Shown here: positions 59,201 to 64,000 of the stretch, piece after piece
Position numbering within the stretch: position 1 is the stretch's first letter
Layout: every line of letters begins with the position of its first letter
From: Micromussa lordhowensis
Taxonomy: Eukaryota > Cnidaria > Anthozoa > Scleractinia > Lobophylliidae
Reading direction: 5' to 3'
DNA: 64,000 bases
NCBI GenBank assembly: GCA_964020085.1
Contig: OZ026600.1
Coordinates: 26,716,738-26,780,737, forward strand
The notes under the pieces: model-generated
What the model saw: only the letters and a program-made list of their open reading frames with translations
What the model was told of the DNA's origin: nothing
Database searches by the model: none
Position numbers and translations under genes: made by a program

Positions 59201-62200
59201 AGCCAATGAGTGCGCAAGAATTTCTGCAGTTATTGTAAAATATTAATTTGTTGAATGGTACAACAGGACGCGTTCCAGGGTGATGAAGAACACAGCTAAA
59301 ATTGTTCAATCTTGGAAAGACAAGAAAGACATTGGGTAAGGTGCAGTGACTTTTTAAAGCATCGTAAGTGGTGTCTGTAAATGTAACAGAATTGTGCAAT
59401 TTTGGTCAGATATTCTTCTTGAGAATTTATTTCCTGAGGCAAATGGTTACAGTGCTCTCAGGTTTAAAGCTGATTTCCAGTCCATACTGTGCACTCTTGA
59501 GAGTTTGTTTGGGTTTTTTGTTGAATTTGTTTCATGTAAGACATCACAAAATGTAAACATTTTGCAACTACTTACATCAAGTAAATTCAAAGTTTCAAAA
59601 CAACCGCCATAATGTACGTGAATATCACTTGATGAAACAACTTTGCAGTTGTAAAAATCAATGAAGCTGTTGGAAAGAGAATTTGAAAGGCCGCAAAGAT
59701 ACAGTATGTGGTTCGTAACGAATAACAATTGATTTGCATTCCATTGCGTGGGAACTTATAATGTTTATAAACATTAGGGTGGTGAGACTGTGCAGGACGG
59801 ACTGCAAATCATCTTTAAGTCCTCCTCTGGGGTCCTCCTCTCCACTTCACTCTTGAAAAATAGCCAACTGATGTGCCCAGAAGTAAGCTGGGGTTTTTCA
59901 CATTTTTTTTGTTTATTAATTGACGATAATATTATTTAATTATTCAAAGGGGCTTCAACTCTGGTGCAGAATGTTGTTGTTGCCTAGCATCTTTTAGAAC
60001 TGTAAGAAGTCCACATTAAGTGTTATGTTATGTTGTAACTGCATATCCCAGCATACATTACAAACTGTAAGTTATCAATTTCGTTTCACAGTGAAAAACG
60101 TGATCAAGGGCTAACAAGACCAAAGGTTGTGATTTTGGTTCCATTCAGAGATGCAGCATTAAAAGTGGTTGAAGTTTTGATGCAACTGATCTGCCCAGGA
60201 GAAGGGGTAAGATAACAGAAGGCCATTGGGTGTGTGCTACCTGATGAGTTCAGGGTCAGGCCATGTGCTACCTGATGAGTTTCTGGGTCAGGGGTCAGGG
60301 TATGGGCTACCTGATGAGTGCAGGGTCAAGGGTCTGCAATGTAGAGTCTACATCCAGTAAAGTCTGTATCCAGTACCCCATACAGTCAGAGTTTATCCTT
60401 GTTTCTGTAGCATGAAGCAGCTAAGATATTTTAACTCCCTCCCTAGTTGAGATGTTAGTTAATCGCAGTGTTAACTGTTAACAATGATCCTGGCCAGGGC
60501 TTCAAACCTAGGCCACTTGATCTGGACTCCAGGCTGCCAACCATTAGGCCCATGCACCTTCCCTTTGACCATAAATGGGGCTATGTTATGTCTTTTTTTT
60601 TGGATGGCACATAGAGGAATCTGTTGTCTTCCCTGTGTTGTCTGAGCCATAAGGTCTTGACAAGTCAAAGGCAAACCTTCTGAGTTACCTTAAGTTACCA
60701 TTACCCTTGTTGAGAAACAGACACTGATGTGGCACGAGAAAACCAACATATGAGAAACATGATATTGAAGAAAGTGTGCTCCAGATCTGGCATCAGGCCA
60801 CTGATGCATGATAAATTCTTCACTTATCTTTTGCAGGGCCAAGTTATGAACAAGAAGCGCTTCTATGATGAGTTCGGTGAAAGTGATGATGGTGACAGTT
60901 CTAAAGACGTTAGGCCTGATGACTTTAAACAGATGTTTACAGGAAACATTGACGATTTTTTCAGGCTGGGAATTTCTGTCACAAGAAAATCAATGAAACT
61001 TTATGAAAAGTTTTACTCTGCAGACATTATTATTGCTTCACCCCTTGGTCTGAGGACAATAATTGGAAATCAAGGGTAATAATTTTTAATATTACTTGTG
61101 TCGCAACGCTACAGCTTTGTATGCAAATCACAAATAATTTTATTATTGTGAAGATTACAAAGTATCACCAGATAAAAGGCTGATAAGAGATTGCAAAATT
61201 GTACAAGCTACTTTGCCGCTCAATATAAAAGTAGACAAATCTCTTTAACTTTGAGTGAGTATTTTCTGTGGTACCTTTTCATGTTAATTTCTCTAATGGT
61301 GAAACTCCTATATCCTTGAATCCAGTGACTTCCCCTGGACGGGATGCTAGTCCATTGCAGGTCACTCCCCTGCAATTTTGCTAGGTTTCCCCAACAAATA
61401 GCAGGTACCCATTTATACACCTGGGTGGAGAGAGGCACTGCGAGAATAAAGTGTCTTGCCCAAGAACACAACACACTGTCCCCGGCCAGGGCTCGAACCC
61501 GGACCGCTTGCTCCGGAGTCAAGCGTACTAACCATGAGGCCACCGCGCCTCCCAAAGAAAATAGCATAATCTATTTAAAAAAAGACACAAGAAACAAATG
61601 GTTTCCCCTGTGCTACCCACTTCTTTTGCGGTCACGGCCCTCAGCTTGTAGATAATCATTATTATTGTGCTCACTCCGTTTTTCAAGTTTTTTTTTGACT
61701 GCTCACATTATTAATTAATTTAATTCACATTAAATAGCTTGGATGGAACATATCTCCAAATGCTCAGAACTAAAATTGAGAAAATTGTGTGGCAATTAGT
61801 AAGGTGAACTGATATTTTGACTGTAGTGCTGACAAGTGGATGGTTAGTATATCAAGAGAGCTAAGTACTTGCTGTGATCTCTTTATAGAGAGAAGTCCTA
61901 TGAGTACGATTTTCTTTCATCCATTGAAGTTGTCATTATGGACCAGACAGATGTCTTCCTGATGCAAAACTGGGAACATGTTATGGTAACCACAATAAAA
62001 GAAGAAAAATTTATTTATTACATGGTTATTTTTGTATTCTTGCTCCTCTTTGATGGAATGTGAACTCTTTGCACCTTTTTTTCAGGCTGGCCTCGGAGTA
62101 TTTATGTTAACTAAGTTGTCGTTCTTATCAATTGCAGCACATTTTTGATCACCTTCATCGGCAACCTAAAGATTCTCATGATGTGGATTTTTCTCGAGTC

Positions 62201-63574
62201 AGAATGTGGTGCCTTAATGGATGGTGAGTGTCCTGTGACATTCAACCATTACAATGTTTAAAATCCTTAGTATGCTTGGATTTTGTAGAAGATAGTGATT
62301 CTCTTTAAAGTACATTACTGCATGCAACCTGTTTTTCTGTTTTTCTATCCTGTCCATAGCAAAGTGCTTGTCATAACTTGAGTGCCAGCCATCCTGGTAC
62401 CAAAGAGTGGGTGTCCTGTACTACCAAAAAAACACGCACTTTGGACCATACTTGCAAGGTCTTAAAATGCTGTGTTGCATGTTACATTTTTACGGTACAT
62501 AAATTTGTGATTAGCTAATCAGAAGCTGTGGACATCATGTCACAAAAATATATGGCTGTGATATCATGGTCACTTGCCCAAATTATGGACGGTAAAAAGC
62601 TAGCAATTTTGCTTAGGCAGTGTACTGTATCAGGCTGGTTTGGAGTTGCCATGGGTATTTTGGCTTGACAAAACTTGCCTTATTTGCAGCCAAAGTGTAC
62701 CAAATAAATATGATTACATGTAGGTATAAATTTTGTGGTCATTTACAAGTTTTCTCTATTTTTAATTTTCGTTTTGGTTGCAGGTCTAAATACTACAGGC
62801 AGACTCTAGTATTCAGTAATTTTGTATCACCTGAAGTGAACTCACTATTTAACAGGCACTGTTACAATATCCTTTTACAATTTATTTATTTGTTTGTTTA
62901 TTTATTTATTCAATTGAAATCTGCAACCAAACATGTACATGTGAGGCATGATCTACGTTCACTTGATGTGGATAGAAGAGAGAAAGCACAACATGTGATT
63001 TGTTTGATTACAAAGGATTCGATCTACTCTTGCAAGTTGGGCAGGATTTAAAAGAGTACTTACATATGCTGAATTTATACCGGGGACAAATTATCCATTT
63101 GAGATGAATAAGCCATCTGAGACGGGTAATTTGTCTGCCTGAGATGGATAAATTGCCTAGGTATAAATCTGGTGTTTAGAAGACGTGCTGACAGACGAAT
63201 CAGCTGAAGATGAACTTGGCAACATAATTTGCGTTAACACTGGATTAATTTTATAACTAGACAAATAATCTGTCTCAGGTGGAAAAATCATCTCCTAGTA
63301 TCAATGCGATGTCAGGTAATTTGCCTGTAGTATAAATTCACCCACTGAGCATGGTTGGTTTGCAATAAATATTATTTATAATTAATGCAGCTATGAGCAA
63401 AACTGCTCTCACTAGCCAGGTTGTACTAACAAACCAGTAGATGTAAGTTATTTGTGGTCGTTCCTGTTACTCTAGTAAGTTCCTTGACTATTCCCAGATT
63501 TCGCTGGGAAAGTGAAAGTTTCTCTGTCAGACATACCAGGTTCCATTTGCCAAGTAGCTGTCCAGGTGCCTCAG
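47292..63574 (+). CDS. UTP25: UTP25 / DIEXF, small-subunit processome factor, 5' part
   Basis: Sixteen exons give 624 residues (human UTP25 is 756; the gene runs off the window): 47292-47422, 47549-47597, 51850-52095, 52322-52601, 52876-52976, 55536-55637, 56285-56342, 56965-57017, 57710-57795, 59267-59335, 60092-60206, 60837-61075, 61889-61985, 62138-62223, 62784-62866, 63498-63574. The protein belongs to the U3 snoRNP/small-subunit processome that makes 18S rRNA in the nucleolus. It has a basic N-terminus ([20 protein letters not shown]), then a long Asp/Glu tract (about 100-235). Next comes a degenerate helicase fold: [41 protein letters not shown] and [29 protein letters not shown] stands where a DEAD box would be, so it is a pseudo-helicase. 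The exon 15-16 join gives HCYN-FAGKV, matching the family, across an unusual intron. Confidence 0.92.
47763..49424 (-). CDS. DIRS-type reverse transcriptase / RNase H (retroelement ORF2)
   Basis: 553 residues. Reverse transcriptase: [13 protein letters not shown] (94-106), the first catalytic Asp in [13 protein letters not shown] (131-143) and the YLDD box (197-200). RNase [15 protein letters not shown] with Asp363, [16 protein letters not shown] with Glu395 and [11 protein letters not shown] with Asp420. A DIRS-like tail [11 protein letters not shown] then [11 protein letters not shown] follows. The ORF stops inside the terminal inverted repeat, so the C-terminus looks clipped compared with DIRS proteins as I know them. 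The frame is also open upstream of the first Met and overlaps the end of the gag ORF in the -1 frame, so translation may begin differently. Mobile-element gene, not a host gene. Confidence 0.88.
   Translation of the reverse strand: MGGRIKNFLAKWREITSDRTILSVVQGYKLEFYDIQPVQLGSVRPTILNTEAALALDQQIEKFLSRGIIVESQHEPTEFISPVFLREKKNGSFRMILNLKEFNRFIIYHHFKMDNIETCVHLMKPGCFMASIDLSDAYFSVPVDRSHQKYLKFMWKRKLYKFTCLAQGLACAPRVFTKLLKPVYAYLRLKGHVSSGYLDDSFLEGDTSAACSSNVQDTLTLLGDLGFCPNLDKSVVQPTQVLEHLGFILNSLDMSVSITDRNFGKLLDSAHQILQSTLVPIRRVARLVGIMVSFFPGVEYARLFYRQLEIEKSTALKNSNWNFESYMMLSDTAKNDIVWWMNHAKTCKRKISHGKITRELKTDASTLGWGAFSDGLSTGGRWSPQEAQLHINALELLAVFWGLKALCSSEHHCHIKVLSDNTTTVSYLRNMGGSHSTPCNNISRDVWLWCKDRDIWITPAHIPGVENIEADSASRVFNDRTEWKLDQQVLSAVFSLFGNPDLDLFASRLNHQLLRYVSWIPDPNAIGVDAFTLDWGPQFNYVFPPFSLIPQVL
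49460..50674 (-). CDS. DIRS-like gag protein (retroelement ORF1)
   Basis: 404 residues. The N-terminus is Ser/Thr-rich, followed by an acidic stretch ([18 protein letters not shown]), a basic PPKRAR motif and a helical middle part ([19 protein letters not shown]). The C-terminus is rich in Gly/Arg/Asn/Gln ([20 protein letters not shown]) and could bind nucleic acid. No zinc knuckle. The layout fits the ORF1 proteins of DIRS elements; I cannot assign a fold. The second Met (MSTPGSG) could also be the start. The stop is 35 bp before the RT ORF's first Met. Confidence 0.75.
   Translation of the reverse strand: MYFSQINMSTPGSGVLDNILDVTMESPTESNSQNLTSKGPTLTGAPLQHSSTSAANTSQVSDSAKGEGEARLLQKIDLLTSLVQDMAPIVKTLKEAHEAAFLQDLDADDDLPLSDSEKEDDPPPKRARITPLSDKPSSSKTTDESATDARGKVDSLVTEVTEDEVTGPAISEKIANVLNNILASGLNDQATKRRKENIHRPTNSKLLAQTRVNPEIWEIAKKQTRSMDARLQALQDTLIKGLIPLADVTGKVGESLDSDAAMPTKESLWEALSNSLLLVAAANHSLNICRRDLFKTDLDDSYKTLCNNKHPIGSELFGDDLAERLKTVTESNKAAKQLTGSTKSRSQKYKGPSKSFLGQGGRNQRPFNQYNNHGRGYQRSTRPSYRKAPLKTETKTTKQTVKQS
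53085..53230. repeat. TATCCAG/GGATAG repeat family, copy 2
   Basis: Contains ATCCACAGGATAGATCGCTA and its inverted counterpart TTATCCTGTGGATAGTG, like the repeat at 9430-9560. Foldback arrangement; a shorter relative is at 54600-54672. Confidence 0.6.
53251..53496. mobile_element. Tc1/mariner-type MITE with TA target duplication
   Basis: The ends CAGTGCGACTACTC and GAGTAGTCGCACTG are inverted, continuing through CCAAGGCCACCCGACA and its complement. TA lies on both sides (53249-53250, 53497-53498). The CAGT start and TA duplication are typical of Tc1/mariner. 246 bp, no transposase. Confidence 0.85.
53704..54575. repeat. Large inverted-repeat element with GGTTT/AAACC arrays
   Basis: The left end (GTGGATAACGACATG then TGTTATGGTTT) is repeated inverted at the right end (AACCATAACATATCCAC). 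Each arm contains arrays of AAACTGGTTT-like motifs (53745-53855, 54450-54540). The interior has a roughly 106-bp direct duplication (GCTTAGGCCTAATCA blocks, about 54270-54430) and the tRNA-like sequence at 54040-54125. Confidence 0.65.
54040..54125 (-). repeat. tRNA-like SINE head
   Basis: The minus strand has an A box (TGGTCAAGTGGTAATGAC) and a B box (GGTTCAAATCCCGG) at tRNA spacing, followed by an A-rich stretch. The stems do not form a proper acceptor, so I call it a SINE or tRNA pseudogene within the larger inverted-repeat element. Confidence 0.55.
54795..55058. mobile_element. MITE with perfect 20-bp terminal inverted repeats
   Basis: TGCAAGAGGGGCGTAAGTGA at the left is exactly inverted at 55039-55058. 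A looser inverted match (ATAATTGAA / TTCAATTAAT) continues outside. 264 bp, no ORF, superfamily unclear. Confidence 0.8.
57150..57425. repeat. Degenerate tetranucleotide repeat (CCAT/CAGT/GTCT)
   Basis: Runs of CCATCCATCCATC, TGTCTGTCTGTT and CAGTCAGTCAGTC drift into one another over about 275 bp. An open frame crosses it but encodes only simple repeats. Confidence 0.75.
58931..58959. repeat. (ATT)n microsatellite
   Basis: About nine ATT units in UTP25 intron 9. Confidence 0.85.
60232..60335. repeat. Threefold tandem repeat (GGGCTACCTGATGAGT unit)
   Basis: Units of about 30-35 bp, each with GCTACCTGATGAGT followed by CAGGGTCA. Lies in UTP25 intron 11. Confidence 0.7.
60475..60560 (-). repeat. 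Degenerate tRNA-derived SINE head
   Basis: The minus strand reads GGGCCTAATGGTTGGCAGCC (A-box region) and GGTTTGAAGCCCTGGCC (B-box region), as in the SINE at 61313-61556 but more decayed. Confidence 0.55.
61313..61556 (-). repeat. tRNA-derived SINE, GGGCAAGACACTT family, well preserved
   Basis: Minus strand: GGCGCGGTGGCCTCATGGTT (A-box region), GGGTTCGAGCCC (B box), GGGCAAGACACTTTATTC, GGTGTATAAATGGGTACC and GACTAGCATCCCGTCC. Most intact head in the window, in a UTP25 intron and antisense to the gene. Confidence 0.8.
62867..63497 (+). other. U12-type AT-AG intron in UTP25
   Basis: The exon before it ends in phase 1 at 62866 and the intron starts ATATCCTTTT, the U12 donor consensus. The 3' end has TTCCTTGAC (63480-63488), matching the U12 branch-point consensus, with the branch A 10 nt from the AG at 63496-63497. 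No usable GT donor gives the correct join. The resulting HCYN-FAGKV junction matches UTP25 proteins. Confidence 0.85.
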
Positions 63575-64000
63575 GTAGGGAGTCAATTTGAATGTCCTGC
63601 ATTCGTATTTTGATTTTTTAACACTTGTATCATATCAAAACCTTTGACCTGCATAGTATTTAATGTTCAAAAAATGACTTGTTGCCTCCAGCTCCAGGTT
63701 GTGAACTTTTTAAAGTTTGATTGTGCTTTGCTTGTATTGTCCGACTTTTTTGTGACATGTAAACATTTATGTAGTGGGAGGTGCGGTGGCCTTGTGCATG
63801 GTTATTCCATTTTTCTCCGGATCAAGCGGTCCACGTTCGAGCCATGGCCGGGACATTGCACTGTGCTCTTGAGCAAGACACTTGGGTACCGGCGAACTTA
63901 ATGCTGGGGTAACCCTGTGATGGACTAGAATCCCATCCTGGGGGAGTAGAAGTACTCCTAATCGCTTCATGCTACAGAAACCAGTGTGAGCTCCGGCCTG
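63575..64000 (+). other. UTP25 intron running off the window
   Basis: Donor GTAGGG after VPQ. No further exon is visible before the edge; a SINE fills the end. Confidence 0.65.
63777..64000 (+). repeat. tRNA-derived SINE, GGGCAAGACACTT family, cut by window end
   Basis: GTGCGGTGGCCTTGTGCATG (A-box region), ACGTTCGAGCC (B-box region), GAGCAAGACACTTGGG, AATGCTGGGGTAACCCTG and TAATCGCTTCATGC. Same family as 20497-20784, same orientation as UTP25. Confidence 0.75.

Larger units (their letters stand above)
55638..59266 (+). other. UTP25 introns 6-9, between small exons
   Basis: Four introns separate the exons at 56285, 56965 and 57710. They hold a sequence near 56700-56760 (ACGTTTCGACATTAACATAA) that looks like a dispersed repeat end, degenerate tetranucleotide repeats (57150-57425), palindromic AT-rich sequence (58590-58700) and an (ATT)n microsatellite (58931-58959). 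No other gene seen. Confidence 0.55.
59336..62783 (+). other. UTP25 introns 10-14
   Basis: Introns between the exons at 60092, 60837, 61889, 62138 and 62784. They contain a short tandem repeat (60232-60335), a degenerate SINE (60475-60560) and a well-preserved SINE (61313-61556). Otherwise AT-rich with nothing recognised. Confidence 0.6.

Noticed and set aside
60232..60335. Three CTGATGAG motifs, resembling hammerhead ribozyme cores
   Set aside because: None has the following stem and GAAA core in the right place; they are simply the units of a tandem repeat.

Overview
The window is from an animal nuclear genome: spliced genes with short exons, GT-AG introns, animal-type protein families and a dense load of foldback elements, tRNA-derived SINEs and retroelement pieces. 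Base composition, repeat types and divergence from the vertebrate proteins suggest a cnidarian, probably an anthozoan such as a stony coral. The species assignment is inference. No bacterial-type operon, CRISPR array or functional tRNA/rRNA gene was seen.

Layout, left to right. (1) 1-7440: the last three coding exons (+) of a PP2A B56 regulatory subunit; the rest of the gene lies left of the window. (2) 7440-14250: intergenic, with one SINE and other repeats. (3) About 14250-32640: a 15-coding-exon gene (+) for a 1428-residue ZNF541/TRERF1-family protein with five C2H2 fingers, an ELM2 and a SANT domain. (4) 32640-37150: intergenic, with two foldback elements. (5) 37154-40042: a four-exon gamma-butyrobetaine-dioxygenase-like gene (+). 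(6) 42964-44286 and 45280-47154: two intronless genes on the minus strand, HSPA13 (STCH) and gephyrin. (7) 47292 to beyond the right edge: UTP25/DIEXF (+), head-to-head with gephyrin across 137 bp. Sixteen coding exons are visible, and the last visible intron looks like a U12-type AT-AG intron. The first large UTP25 intron carries a compact DIRS-like retroelement (47735-50872) with gag-like and RT/RNase H ORFs but no recombinase ORF.

The genes are unrelated housekeeping and regulatory functions: phosphatase targeting, histone-deacetylase co-repression, carnitine synthesis, ER/microsomal chaperone, molybdenum-cofactor synthesis and 18S rRNA processing. The only clear regulatory link is the likely shared gephyrin/UTP25 promoter. 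Exon joins were worked out by hand from splice sites and reading phase. The three genes complete at both ends with introns or single ORFs (ZNF541-like, BBOX1-like, HSPA13) give uninterrupted reading frames, as do gephyrin and the visible part of UTP25.
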